Positions 37,506 through 49,857 of a stretch of 64,000 nucleotides of DNA are shown here, piece by piece. Position 1 is the stretch's first letter; each line of letters begins with the position of its first letter. The translations under genes and the position numbers were made by a program. Source of the stretch: Liolophura sinensis (taxonomy: Eukaryota; Mollusca; Polyplacophora; Chitonida; Chitonidae); contig NC_088295.1 of assembly GCF_032854445.1 (NCBI RefSeq), positions 57,329,249-57,393,248 of the forward strand. Direction: 5' to 3'. Below the pieces are notes generated by a model. That model did no database searches. It was not told the DNA's origin and saw nothing but the letters and a program-made list of their open reading frames with translations.

Positions 37506-38578
37506 CCACATATCGGTAATTTAGTAGCCATATTATGGCGGGCCAACGTGTATGAGGTGTAGCAATACGCTGATCAAACAGACAACCCGGCTATGTAGCC
37601 TGCGTCAGTCCATCTAGAAGACAGTTCTGGTTATCATTTTCCACGAAATGCGAGTTTTCTGATACTCAGTGAGAACTGCGTTTTTTTCTCGACTGTAATC
37701 AATCCGACAGCAATTTGGTTTATTATTCGCCACAGGTTTGAATCTTCAGAGACACGAAATAGTTATCAACAAGGACGCCACGTGGGGAGAGTGCCACATG
37801 ATCGGAGTATAAGCTATTCCATCAAATCATTCGAACGGTGCCCCAGGGTAAATCAAAATAACCATTAGACTCATTTTGCTGATGTCAATTGGGGTTATGA
37901 CAACCCAACGGCAATATAATTCGCTTCAAATATTTTTATTTATTGCGGCTTGGAAATGGATGTTCCACAATGTCCCAACAGAAATGCTGTCGCAGGTGGT
38001 TGCTATGGAAACCGCGTTGCTATGAGAACAGACCACGGCGGCATTGAAGAATTTGGAGCTGATAACTAATTTTAAAATTTTTGCAGCATTTACCTGTAAC
38101 AATGGTCTAGGATTTAATTTTCTGATAGATCAGACACCAAGATAACAGTTTGTGTTCTATATATGTCTATATCTGCAGGTTCATACCACCGAAATGAAGC
38201 TGATCAGAGAAAACGTTGTCCTCTATCGACCTGCATAGCAACACATCTATTTATGGAGTGGAAAATCCCAGACGCAATAGAAACGCCACTGCAGCAAGAG
38301 ATATATAAATGTGGAAGTAACTCTGAGATTGAAAGGCACGGCTCAAAAGAAAATTTATATAACGTTCGGCGTATGGGATCACGTGACGTCTTACACGTTT
38401 AATAATAGATAGGCATAGAATAAAGTATATATTTATATCTTTATGTCGAAGAAAAATAGATTAACTGTATATAGTTGGAGTATTTCTGTATCCGAGATTT
38501 GAAGTATACTTAATGTGTCCAGTGGAGGTATCCTTTGATTATTCTAGTATGATGTTTCTTGGACAAGAAACTTGGAAC
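37506..38578. other. No gene seen
   Basis: Unremarkable DNA with short chance frames. The longest, at 38163-38402, has no recognisable domain. Confidence 0.5.
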
Positions 38579-38755
<177 letters not shown>

Positions 38756-38970
38756 AGGTTTCAAATAAAACCACATCGCAACACAGCAAAAAAGTGTATA
38801 CAGTGGTGCCAACAAGTGTTGAACTAGCCACGTTGTGTTATGTGTTGGGGGGGTCCTCTTTTACTGAGCATGCGCTGAGTGAGCAGTCTTCAGTACCATG
38901 ATTAGGGGCATTAGGGTAACGTGTTCGAAACCAGCCTTTGCCTGATCAGATATTGCAGTCTGACATTAGT

Positions 38971-38986
38971 GGGGGGGGGGGGGGGG
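38971..38986 (+). repeat. G16 homopolymer
   Basis: Sixteen consecutive G residues. Such a run can form a G-quadruplex and is prone to assembly error. Confidence 0.9.
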
Positions 38987-40011
38987 TTGTGTCGTTCCCT
39001 CTGTGTTGTTTTGTGATGTGCCCATCTTTTGTTATAATACGCAATATTGTAAAGACGCACCAATTATGACACCTTTCCGAGTAATCTGGACCAGAGCTGT
39101 GTAGCCTATTGTTCTATATATGGGTAAACTTGTAAAGCGTAGTGCCCAAGTACATGTATCACTAGAGAACAACAGGAACTCCGGCATGGGCCATTGTCGC
39201 CAGAGCGCGGGAATTACAGACATCGTTGGATTCTCTATAGTTTTCTGGTGTCATTCAAGCAGCATATTCCCAAAGTTCCTCACTAAATCATAATAGCCTT
39301 ATTAACAAGCGGTAAGCGAGGAAACCTTTGGAGACTGGACACAAATCTGGCTTCCTCAAACAAATTATATTCTTAGCTCTTATATTCAAGGCGTTAGGTC
39401 ACTTCAGGTTTCGGGCGCCATAAGAGGCTTTGATATATGGACAGTAACGATGAATAATGACCCTTGTGTTGTCTGATGGAAATAACCAGCTGTATAGCTT
39501 GAAGTGCAACAGAATACCGAAATAACCTCATGGAATTAAAGCTCATTGAATATATGTTCTTTTTGGTTTAACCTTTTCTTCTTGATGTGGGTTTACATCT
39601 ATTTTGGCACCACGCCCTACATGAGCGAGCGATTGCCTTTTTGTCAAGCTCAATTCTATACAGCTTGTGACGTCACGAGTTTTGTACGATCAGATCGAAT
39701 ACGTTAAATAACTTACATGTATATGGAATGGGGTTCGCCCAGGAAGTAAATGTGTTCACTTTGTCATCCTTTTTTAAACTAGAAACGGTAATATAGTGAG
39801 GGACTCATTAAACCAGTGTCTTTGCTGAGTTGTATCAAGTCACTTTGCTATTAATTTGTTTCCTTGTCAGAGGGTGTGTGTGTTCTTGTTTTTTTTAATT
39901 GAACAACCATAACTGTAAATTTTTCGTGGGCATCGCTCTTGTCTCCCTTTGTTCTGGGATTGGGGGTTATTCCCAATAACGTTTGTCGTCTGTCCATACT
40001 TTCACACAGGT
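38987..40011. other. No gene seen
   Basis: No repeat, exon-like frame or motif stands out. Confidence 0.5.
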
Positions 40012-40293
40012 TACCATAATACTCTGACATAAATTTATCTCATACCATAATACTCTGACATAAATTTATCTCATACCATAATACTCTGACATAAGTTTAT
40101 CTCATACCATAATACCCTGACAGAAGCTTATCTCATACCATAATACTCTGACATAAGTTTATCTTATACCATAATACTCTGACATCAGTTTATCTCATAC
40201 CATAATACTCTGACATCAGTTTATCTCATACCATAATACTCTGACATCAGTTTATCTCATAACATAATACTCTGACATAAGTTTATCTCACTG
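40012..40293. repeat. Minisatellite, 31-bp unit, about 9 copies
   Basis: ACCATAATACTCTGACATAA followed by RTTTATCTCAT repeats every 31 bp (40021, 40052 and onward) with few changes. Confidence 0.95.
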
Positions 40294-40340
40294 ATTAACT
40301 CAGTCGCTTGCCAAAGGTCGGTGGTTTAAGGCGGCGGGGC
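40294..40340 (+). mobile_element. SINE-C or tRNA-head fragment
   Basis: AACTCAGTCGCTTGCCAAAG then GTCGGTGGTTTAAGG resembles a degraded A box and B box like those at 35224. It adjoins the 31-bp array. Confidence 0.35.
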
Positions 40341-40464
40341 ACAAATAAATCCTTTTTTAAATATAACATCAACATTCAGAGTTTATGCAAAAGATTGTAT
40401 CATTAGCGGTGTACGTACTTCCTTTGCTTGATACACTCAATGAAGGGAATGATCAACCGCTAAT

Positions 40465-40735
40465 CGTCCCGGCGTCAGCCGTCTTGGAGTATTCGGCAAG
40501 GGGTCCGTTAGGCGTCATGTCGGAAAGGGTGTATTCGGCCCGGCGTCAGTTCGGCGTCATGTCAGTTTGGGAATGTTTGTCCCGGCGTCGGCCTGGCGTC
40601 ACGTCGGCATGGGAGTGGTCGGCCACATGTCTGTTTGGTGTCATTTCTGCGTGGGAGAATTCGTCCCGTCGTCATTTGGGCGTTATGTCGGCGTGGGATT
40701 GTTTGGCAAGGCGTCAATAAGGCGTCACGTGGTCC
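40465..40735. repeat. Minisatellite, 42-bp unit, about 6 diverged copies
   Basis: GGCGTCATGTCGGCRTGGGA-like blocks recur every 42 bp. In one plus-strand frame it reads as a 14-residue repeat (GVMSAWExxxxRRx), probably by chance. Confidence 0.8.
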
Positions 40736-40871
40736 AATGTCTTTCGTGATATATTTTCACAAAGACACAAAGATTATATTTGCCATCATATATAATCATT
40801 AAAGGCCGAAAGGTTGCAACTGGGAGTACAGATTGTTTCTTGAAAAATAATAGACTTACTGAATTATCGGA

Positions 40872-41034
40872 TTTATTTATTTATTTGATTGGTGTTTTAC
40901 GCCGCACTCAAGAATATTTCACTTATACGACGACGGCGACCAACATTATGGTGGGAAGAAAGCGGGCAGAGACCGTGAGAAACCAACGACCATCCGCAGG
41001 TTGCTGTCAGACCTCCCACGTACGTCCGGAGAGG
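40872..41034 (-). mobile_element. SINE-A, head-truncated, with 13-bp target-site duplication
   Basis: Tail through CGTCCGGAGAGG, then it stops before the tRNA head. CTGAAWTATCGGA at 40859-40871 and 41035-41047 flanks it. Truncation at the 5' side with a duplication is the signature of LINE-driven reverse transcription. Confidence 0.88.
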
Positions 41035-41047
41035 CTGAAATATCGGA

Positions 41048-42399
41048 CACTGCAATGTCTCAAAAGCCTTTTGCACATTCTAAACGTTCTGTCCTGTTTC
41101 ACTTTTCCCGATAAACTCGTACACAAGTTTATTCTTATCTACAAAAACTGATGAATCCTCGAGGAATGGTGGCCCAATTCAGCGCGAACCAAATATGAGT
41201 ATTTCAGTGAGTATCATATATAAGTATTTCACACTAAATGGCTTTAACGCACATTACATGGACGAACACAGTCGACATAGGCAATCTCTCATAATCTAAA
41301 ATCAATGTAATAAAAAAAAATACTGATAAAAAAGTAGATGACAGTAGGGACATACGGCTGCTTCAGCCTCAAAGGTCAACTCAAAGACAAAATCCGATCT
41401 GGAGATGTCGTCCTGTTGACTACAACAAGCGGTACCGCGTAGTCAAAATGGCGTCCGCCTGGAGCGACAAGCTTGGCATTTAGTGGCAGCGAGTCGCTAA
41501 AGAATCGATGGCCTTGAAGCTGTAACAGGAAATGTCATGTAGAGAAATTATCTCAGATATTTGCGTTAAGATGTTTGAAATGGAATCCCTGGTCAGAGAT
41601 GAGTTCCCTCTTATGTAGCTCCAGCTGCGAGGATTTATCATGGGTCATTTCAATAAGTCAGTCCAAGTCAGAAATGTGGGGCATTTTATTTTTATTATTA
41701 TTTTTTTTGTTTGGGCTCGGGGGGTTTATTCATTACAATCTGATTCCATATATTTAATATTGAAATGGATTTATAAGATTCGTAAAGGAAACTATGGAAG
41801 ATGAATATGATCCGTCGGCTTTGGTTTTTACGTTTCACTTACGTTCTACAGCGGGGCATGACCCACTTAAGGCAAACCTCTGTGTCAGGGCATGTTTCTT
41901 GCACTGAATGTTGTACAAATAAAAAATTGCTCTGCAAAACAAATAAGGCTTTCAGTTTAATGATCTCAGGTTTCAGAGATGAGCAATGGTTTTCTTCAGG
42001 ACTTGTTTTCTTCTGCGGAATGCCCAATCAACCAGGAAAAAATCCAATTTTTTCTCTATTATGTTCTACACACGGAACCTAGGGCTGAGCAAAAAATGAA
42101 TTCTCTTTTTTCCGGTTGTCTTCACTACATAAATTTTTGAGAGAGGACCGAAATGAAAATGTCATCAATCATAATGCCGTGTAGGTGTGAGTAGGGTTGT
42201 GTGGACGTCAAAGGTATTAAATTCCTATGAAAACCTATTGCGGTCATCGCCACGTCGTGCCGTTTATTCGATATATACTTAACAAGAGAGAGACGCCCCA
42301 ATTACCGTTAAGCTGGCCCATCTCTCTCCAGATGAAGTTCATGGTGTCAAAAACCAAACGCGACATGTAAGTAAAAATATTGCATTGGCGCGGAGAACG
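41048..42399. other. No gene seen
   Basis: Short chance frames only; a T-rich/G-rich stretch lies at 41690-41730. Confidence 0.5.
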
Positions 42400-42424
42400 A
42401 CACCATTTTAATGTAAAATGGTGT
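42400..42424. repeat. Perfect hairpin: 11-bp stem, 3-nt loop
   Basis: ACACCATTTTA, ATG, TAAAATGGTGT. Weaker inverted similarity (GAGAACG / GGTTTTC) continues outside it. Confidence 0.8.
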
Positions 42425-42624
42425 GGTTTTCTGGCTTTTGGTTCACACACTGATAGGGCTACAACGCGTCGACAAAACATTTTACACATAAAATGCCGTC
42501 TTCCGGTTATTGTTTTATACATGCCCATTAAACGACTTCATGCGATGAAAATCATTATGGCTGAAAGCAATGGTTGCCTTTTTTCTCTTCACCAACGCGC
42601 CGCCAAAAAACATGGTCTGTAAAC

Positions 42625-42965
42625 ACGACAAGACGACCACACAACCACACAACAAGCATTTTAGCTTAAAGTACCGCCTTGCGGTAAAAGATATGCACAT
42701 GCGCAGGGTAGATCTTTGATCTCCATGAAGACCAATCCAAGGAGTTTGAGACCAACAAAACTTTATAAAATACTACCGTGTGGATCTTCCAGCAATGCGC
42801 TAATGTGTTACCGGAAGGCGACTTTTGAACAAATAATATGTTGTGTTGCCGCGTTGTCGACGTTTGTGGTTTCACTTAGAAAAAATGTGATAACAAAAAG
42901 GATGATGAAGTAACAGGGCTAGAAACAAAGTGCTGCGTTGTCGAGTTGTGGTGCTGCCCGACGGT
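42625..42965. repeat. Degenerate palindromic CGACAAC/GTTGTCG-rich element, possibly MITE-like
   Basis: The left part has ACACGACAAGACGACCACAC and CACACAACAAGC. The right part has the complement type (TGTTGTGTTGCCGCGTTGTC and GCGTTGTCGAGTTGTGG). The arrangement parallels the CGATG/CATCG element at 2560-2745. There is no coding capacity. Confidence 0.4.
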
Positions 42966-43069
42966 GCAACGGAGCGATGGCCGCAATGGGCTTCCATAAA
43001 TAAAAGGCTGTCTTTTGCTTTCATATGATCAGGGAATGTAGGCCTAAGCATGTAAGTGTTACGTAGTGC

Positions 43070-43655
43070 TATGCGCACCATACATCGGTGGAGCACAAAC
43101 CATTAGGTAAGTGTGACGTACGGATATGCACACCAGATGTCGCTGGAGCATAATCAATTAGGTGAGTGTGACGTACAGATATGCACACCATATATCGGTG
43201 GGGCACAACCATTAGGTGAGTGTGACGTACAGATATGCACACCATATATAAGTGGAACACAAGCCATTAGGCGAGTGTGACGTACGGATATGCAGACCAT
43301 ACATCGGTGGAGCATAAGCCATTAGGTGAGTGTGACATGCAGATATGCACACCATACATCATTGGAGCACAAGCCATTAGGTAAGTGTGACGTATGGATA
43401 TGCACACCATACATCATTGGAGCACAAGCCATTAGGTAAGTGTGACGTACGGATATGCACACCATATTTTGGTGGAGCACAACCCATTAGGTAACTGTGA
43501 CATGCGAATATGCACGCCATATATCGTTGGAGTACAACCTATTAGGTGGGTGTGACGTACAGATATGCACACCATATTTCGGTGGAGCACAACCCATTAG
43601 GTGGGTGTGACGTACGGATATGCACACCATATTTCGGTGGAGGACAAGCCATTGG
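43070..43655. repeat. Minisatellite, ~55-bp unit, about 10-11 copies
   Basis: CATTAGGTGAGTGTGACGTA then CGGATATGCACACCATA recurs at 54-55-bp steps (43101, 43155, 43210). Chance frames with an IRTSH or ISVRHTH repeat arise from it. Confidence 0.92.
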
Positions 43656-44056
43656 AGATTTGCACAAAACGGTCTCATGGGCAACGGCTATCGCTGAAGC
43701 CGAAAACTTCTTATATCTAAATACTCCGTTTTAAGAAACAAAAACCAAGCTTTTTCACGTATCCTTTAAATAATGAATGGTTAACAGCACTGGGCTTGAG
43801 GGAAGCACACAATTACAAAAAAACGCCGCTCATGCACATAAGCAGTGAGCTGATGGGCATTTTTACACCACTAGACCGCGCTCGGCAGTTTGAAAGAGGG
43901 TGGGTACATGTATGAGCGTCTACATCATTGAATTAATCATCATTTGTCTCTTTGTTTTTTTTGTTTGATGTTTAGCTTTGGACATTATTTCTGTAAAGTC
44001 ACGATGTCTGCTCGAAACAGATGGAACACAATGGCGATTTAATGTGCTGCCACAAT

Positions 44057-44640
44057 GGAACGGCTTTCATCAGTGGATTAATAAACAGCTTTCATCATTG
44101 GAATGATAAACAGCTTTCATCACTGGATTGATAAACAGCTTTCATCACTGGGTTGATAAACAGTTTTCATCATTGGGTTGATAAGAAGATTTCACCATTG
44201 GGTTGATGGACGGCATTCATCATTGGGCTCATAAGGTGCTTTCTTCATTGGGTAGATGAGCAGCTTTCATCACTGGGTTGATAAGCCGTTTTCATTACTA
44301 AATCGTTAAGCGGTTTTTACCATGGGCTCATACGGACCTTTCATCATTGGGTTGATGAACGGCTTTCATCATTGTGCTCATAAGTTGATTTCATCATTGG
44401 ATTGATGATCGGCTTTCATTATTGGGTTGATAAGCCGTTTTCATTACTGGGTTGACTAGCGGCTTTCATCATTGGGTTGATGATCGGCTTTCATCACTGG
44501 GTTGACAAGTGGCTGTCATCATTGGATTCATATTCGATTTTCATCATTGGGGCCATAAGGTGCTTTCATCATTGGGTTGATAAAATAGCTTTCATCATTG
44601 GGTTGACGAGCGGCTTTCATCATTGTTTTCATCTTTGGCG
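44057..44640. repeat. Minisatellite, 25-bp unit, about 23 copies
   Basis: CGGCTTTCATCATTGGGTTG plus ATAAG repeats every 25 bp (44062, 44087, 44112 and onward). It is diverged but in register. Confidence 0.92.
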
Positions 44641-45010
44641 CTCACCTCTGGCGCTCGTGGCTGACGCCACAGAATTCATGAGCGGATTACGTTACCACAA
44701 GGTTTGTTTTCTTGTTAAATTAAATATATGCTGTTACAGAAGGAGGTTTAAAGCTTTCTTTTCCTCTGTCTTCTGGTGCTTCCTAACTTCACGTAAATAT
44801 AGCTCTCCTAAATTCTACATAAGTTGCCAAAAAAATTCCGTCATTTTTTTCATGTGATAAACTTACAGATCTTACGAATGTGCCATCTTGGATAGCGGGT
44901 GTTGTAGTTATCAGGCGTTAGGAAACCTGAATGTTGTAGATTTGTGTTTCACTCTGCTACGGCAAGGAACATTTCGTCAAGTATGACGGTACACTGATAG
45001 TACATTGCAT

Positions 45011-45121
45011 GGGCCTGGTCGTGGGTTTGCCCGGTTTCCTCCCACCATTATAATGCTGCCCGCCGTGGTATAAGTGAAATATTTTTAAATACGGCGTAAA
45101 AAGCAAATTAAATAAATAAAT
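45011..45121 (+). mobile_element. SINE-A 3' half
   Basis: From GGCCTGGTCGTGGGTTTGCC through GCCCGCCGTGGTATAAGTGA to an (AAAT)n tail; head missing. Confidence 0.75.
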
Positions 45122-46334
45122 GTATACGTAAATTCACAGTGACCATATTATATGAAATCCATGGTTATATTTATAACCACGCAGTTCATTCCAATAGCCT
45201 GTATACCTGTATCTAGCATTTTAATTTAAAACGGACCCGGAATACTATTTCAGGATATTGTGTATTCCATATCTATAATAAAATCAGGAGTTTTTGAAAC
45301 TTATCATCGCATAGTATATAAATGAGGACAAACCGTTGGTTTTCACCCCCAAAATCCAATATCTCATTCTGTCGGTCTCGCAGTATATTTTGCCGTTGGC
45401 AGTGTATTCTGAAACGAAATTCTGTTTTGATTGTGAAAAAAATCTATTTTCTTTTTGGCACTTCGTTTTGAAATAGCACGCATATAGTGTTGCATTCACT
45501 ATTCGCGCACTTGTTTTTGCATGCTTTGCTCAGTTGAATTCTATTGTCTTTTACAGGATGAACGTGGGCGTGATTCTTTCAATATTTTTCTTATTCAGCT
45601 GACGTCCTCAATTGTTATTTTGACACCTTGTGTAGTTTTGGAAAACATAAACAGAGCAACTTAGTTTAGGGAACTCTAATTACACTGTAACAAAAGACAG
45701 GGTATTTTCACGGTAAAATTGGCTGGCAGTTTGGGCGGCAGTAGATAAACATATCTCTTTTGACTGTATCTTTACAGGCATTTGCGTATAAATACGTAAA
45801 CAAGTAGTACGGCATTACAGTATACTATGCGAAAACACCAATCAAACTGCTGAACCATGATTGGATGATGTGTCAATGGAGTAATTCCACAGCTGGTGCT
45901 TGTATTTGTGATTTTCGATAGATCTTCTCCGTTTGTCCGTTTTGTAAAGTACGTTTACTTGTCATAAAATGCAGCAAATTATTGTGTATATATAGAGAGA
46001 ATTTATACAGTATGGTTAGGGATTTGTGTTAGTTCTATGCCATCGACCATCCCAAACAATGCTTGGAGATTATACTATACTTACATGTAGTACAATGACC
46101 CTAAACGTTTAAAGCTTCAAAGGTTAACATTTTGTTGGCATAAAATTATGTCGGTCAACCGTTCGGCACATCACTTCGGTATTTCTCTATGCACTTACTT
46201 AAAACGCAAAAGGCAACAATTTTAAAGTGTTACAATGAAAGAACATTCATAAGAAGTTCATAATGATTTGAATCAGACCTAAACTTGAAGTTGTGGAAAA
46301 CGTTTGGGGACGACATTGAACGAATGTATGCATA
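45122..46334. other. No gene seen
   Basis: AT-rich DNA without repeats or exon-like frames that I can support. Confidence 0.5.
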
Positions 46335-46577
46335 CGCTTGGGGTTTAACGTCGTTCTGAACAAGTTGGGTGTTTGTACATATGGTGTACGTTCTTGTGGA
46401 AAGGCTAAATTGCTGCCGCCACTGAAGTGTCATGCCGAAAACACCAGACATGGCACCCCACCTAATCACATTACACTGACACCGGGATAACCAGTCCTGT
46501 TTCCTTGTTCTAACCTCTGCTGAACGTCAAGCGAGGTAGCAGCAAGTACCATTTTTGGTCTTTTGTATGGCCCGACC
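46335..46577 (-). mobile_element. Old SINE-B-related copy
   Basis: It starts with GCTTGGGGTTTAACGTCGTT and later has GACACCGGGATAACCAGTCC, TGCTGAACGTCAAGCGAGG and GTATGGCCCGACCC. The order fits a diverged SINE-B subfamily, and the tRNA head is not recognisable. Confidence 0.55.
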
Positions 46578-46710
46578 CCTATTTGTATACCAGCCGTCAT
46601 ACCAGATAAACGTCCCAGGTCAATATTCGCTAGACCAATATCCAAAACGACTTTTAACACAAAGCATCAAGGAATTAAGAAAGTATATCAAGTACGAAAT
46701 TAGGTCGGAA
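46578..46710. repeat. Dispersed repeat, copy 1 (partner 62247-62370)
   Basis: GTATACCAGCC, then a GGTCAA block, ATATCCAAAACGACTTTTAA and CACAAA, then AAGTATATMAA, in the same order as at 62.25 kb. It adjoins the old SINE-B copy and may be part of the same element. Confidence 0.6.
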
Positions 46711-47370
46711 TCATATAAAATGAAACAGTCAACAGTTTTCAGTTATGATGGAAACTTAGCATTGGAAAGACGCGAGGTGCGTTTTCTGCAGGCGAATGTA
46801 TTACATCAGTATCCAAATCGTGTGCCATTCTGGTTTAAATCATAAGATTTCGATAATCAAAAGATATATATGTGATAGAATTGGAAGAAGACTGTGAAAA
46901 TGAATTCATTTGGTTTAAAAGTAACATAGACCCTTATGGTAATATTGCCAAGTGCCTGTGGCCAATTCCAGAAAGCCATGTCTGGCCTAAGACAAAACTG
47001 GAACTTTGATTTCAGCACTTATTTAGTATCCTTGGGGTAATATTGAGCAGAATTAATAAGGATCACAATTTAAACCTTTTGGGGCCGTAAACGTTGTACT
47101 CTATTGGATTTTTTAAATTTGACATACTGGTAAGTCACAGAGTTTGCGCCTCTTGCACAATTACGCTTACTCGCGTTCATAATAAGGAGTACAGAGTTGG
47201 TTTGAGGTTGGCTTATAAGAGTGAGAATGGTGGCATGAATGAATAACGATGGCTTAATTCTTGTTCACATACATTTGATACAAAATACACTTGATTTCCA
47301 CCCGTAGAACTAGAACAGCAAATTCATGTTTAATCAACGTTTAGTCGATAAAAATGACTCTGTTATATTC

Positions 47371-47484
47371 ATTTATTTATTTACTTGATTGGTGCCTTAC
47401 GTCGTACTCAAGAATATTTTACGACGGCGGCCAACATTATGGTGATAGGAAACCGTACAGAGCCTGGGGGAAGCCCACGACCAC
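47371..47484 (-). mobile_element. SINE-A, head-truncated
   Basis: Tail (ATTTATTTATTTACTTGATT), 3' domain with a short deletion (AGAATATTTTACGACGGCGG), and body up to CCCACGACCA. Confidence 0.8.
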
Positions 47485-48365
47485 TTATATCTACAGTTCA
47501 TATAGTTACAACGGGTACGGGAAGACCGTTTAGCATCGGATACGGTCACATGGGCAGTAAGACATGATTTCATGACGTGCGTATAAAAGGTACATCAATT
47601 TTCAACCAGTATCGACGACTTTGTCGTACATATTTGAAAGCTCTCTCCAAGGCATATCCATAGCCCATAGGAAGAAATGAATATTGTTTAATATATAGGC
47701 CTTAACAACCACACGGTTATATCTGTAGTATATGTGAGATAATCAGCTCTCTCTCTCCCTCTCTCTTAGAGGGACACTCAAGGTCTTCAGCTGGTAGCAA
47801 AGTCAGATCAGATGATGATTGTATATACACAGTGGACAAGACGTGGGAGTCCCATCCATCCTGACAGCCGCTCTATAGTTACCGTCGCGTGGGAGAAACA
47901 AGTGTAGCGGCTTTAGCATGTCGAGGCGAAAAAAAAAAAAAACCCGAGAAGCAAGGGGATGGCTAAGTGGCATGGTCTCTGTTAGCCAGTCTGACATTGC
48001 GATTAAATAGCGATAAGTATAGGGTCAGGGGCATACCTACCTCCGGGCAGCACCAATTTTCGGCTCGCTGTTTTACACCAGAATGTCAGGCAAGTAATTA
48101 CGGCTAGAGAAAGTGCAACGCCCACGCAAAATAGTCTTAATACCAACATTTCTCACCGAATGTATGTGTATATACCTCCACCAAGAAACCCATCTCTCTG
48201 GCATGTATACGGATTCGTAGAAAATCGAAATATTGAAATAATGTATAGATATACTTGGTAAGAGTGCATTCACAGCGATGTGATCTTGTTGGATATGTAA
48301 CTCAGGGTAGGTAATTTTAAATCATACTTACTATATGCTTACTTATACTTACTTATACTATCATA
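47485..48365. other. No gene seen
   Basis: A (CT)n tract at 47743-47767 and an A13 run near 47931; otherwise unremarkable. Confidence 0.5.
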
Positions 48366-48635
48366 CTTAACAAGACTCAGTCTTGTGTGAGCGTGTGTTG
48401 TCTTCCGATCAAGGTATGCATGACAGCAGTTATAAATAACCTACTCATCTGTATACAACAAAATAATGCAGAGGGGAAATCATACAAACTGAAAGTGAGG
48501 AATACTTAACGACCTCAAGAGTTCGAGTCAGCTTTCTGCTGATCTTTTCTTTTAAATTTTTTGTGACAGAACATTAGTTAGGTCTCCCAAAAGTGTTCAA
48601 TTCGGAGTCATGGTTAATTAGTCAGTCAATCAAGC
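48366..48635 (+). repeat. Dispersed duplication ~260 bp, copy 1 (partner 50748-51003)
   Basis: It shares CAGTCTTGTGTGAGYGTGT, AGGTATGCATGACAGCAGTT, TATAAATAACC, TCAGCTTTCTGSTGAT and TCGGAGTCATGGTT in the same order with the 50.7-kb copy. Both end in TCAATCA-type simple sequence, as retroposed elements often do. Confidence 0.8.
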
Positions 48636-48813
48636 AATCGGTCCATTTATCATAATGTCAAAATGGTGTAAGTGTGATATTTGTTTATCCATGTCAATCC
48701 ATCTGTGACATCATGTATACATAACAGGAAGAAGTTTAATCGTGAGGGCATTTGACGTCATCACATTGCACCCACAAGCTTCGTCCGTCAAGCATCCATT
48801 CCCTCTTCCGTGT

Positions 48814-48838
48814 CACGTGATCTCTCACGTGTCACGTG
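48814..48838. promoter_or_regulatory. Three clustered CACGTG E-boxes
   Basis: CACGTG occurs at 48814-48819, 48826-48831 and 48833-48838. Two are in the GTCACGTGA context bound by MiT/TFE-type bHLH-ZIP factors. No gene start is evident beside them. Confidence 0.35.
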
Positions 48839-49857
48839 ATGAATCCCGTCCGTGTACACGATAAATTTTTCATGAGACTCCCTGTGTCAATTTCACATTG
48901 AATTAGAATAATGCCTTACTTATCATGTCTCAGTCCAGGTCAGGTATGAGTTTCAAGGCTATACCTAATCAATATCCATGCCTACGCGAGGTATCCTGTC
49001 AATATCTCCGCGCAGGCCAAACCTAGAAAGTTCTGTGCTGTCCATACCCCGATATTCTATTCTTCTCTACAACAGCATACGTAACAACTGTTGCTTCTCC
49101 CTGTGCTCTTTATTTTTAAGGGTACTCCGTCATGTGCCTTCGAATCCCTGTTCCTTCAATTGTGCAGCGGGTGTAACACTAATGTCTGTAGATATGGGCA
49201 GCGTGCTGAGAATCTCTGACAGGATATTTCATATGGTTATAGGCCTATGCATTTCCACTTCAATCGTATAAGACAGCTCGGGTCTCTGTATGCATAGCCT
49301 TTTAGGATATTGCCAGGAAATCTATGTTAATATAAAGCACATAGCGCATAATATGGCAGTTTTAGCCGTTTCTGTATTTATTCCCTAATGATACATATTT
49401 ACATATTTTCTTTTCTACATATGAAAAATAAAAGCTTAGTTAACAGGTGAAATTAATTTTTTTTGTTGGTACATACACACACTTGTATTTAAGCGAATAA
49501 ATCAACACCGGCCTCGCCATACGAGCGCTGACTACACGCATCTACTGTACAACCAGTATACAGGAAAGAATCTCCGTACGTCTGTCCTTCGATTTTTCTC
49601 CACAACGGTTAACCTGCTGGATGTCACACTTGCCGGCTCCATCGCTGAGGGCTCAAAAAATTAGGCAATTGTAACGTCTCAAACCTGTACTACACCATTC
49701 AGGACAAATCGTTTCATTGGTTAAAGGATATATGAAAAGGCATAAAACAAAGTGTATGGTTTTAAGGAACATATAGAAAGATATGCCATAAATAGGCCTA
49801 TGTCTCGTGTCTCTTAATAATCACTCTATTTTATGCATATTCTCAATCAATGATCGG
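48839..49857. other. No gene seen
   Basis: The open frame at 48978-49271 shows no domain and no splice context that I can support. Confidence 0.5.

Noticed and set aside
41441-41481. AAAATGGCGTCCGCCTGGAGCG, a good-looking start codon context
   Set aside because: The frame ends after about eleven codons with no splice donor before the stop.
46555-46845. 96-codon plus-strand frame
   Set aside because: It begins inside an old SINE-B-related copy and runs through a dispersed repeat shared with 62.25 kb.
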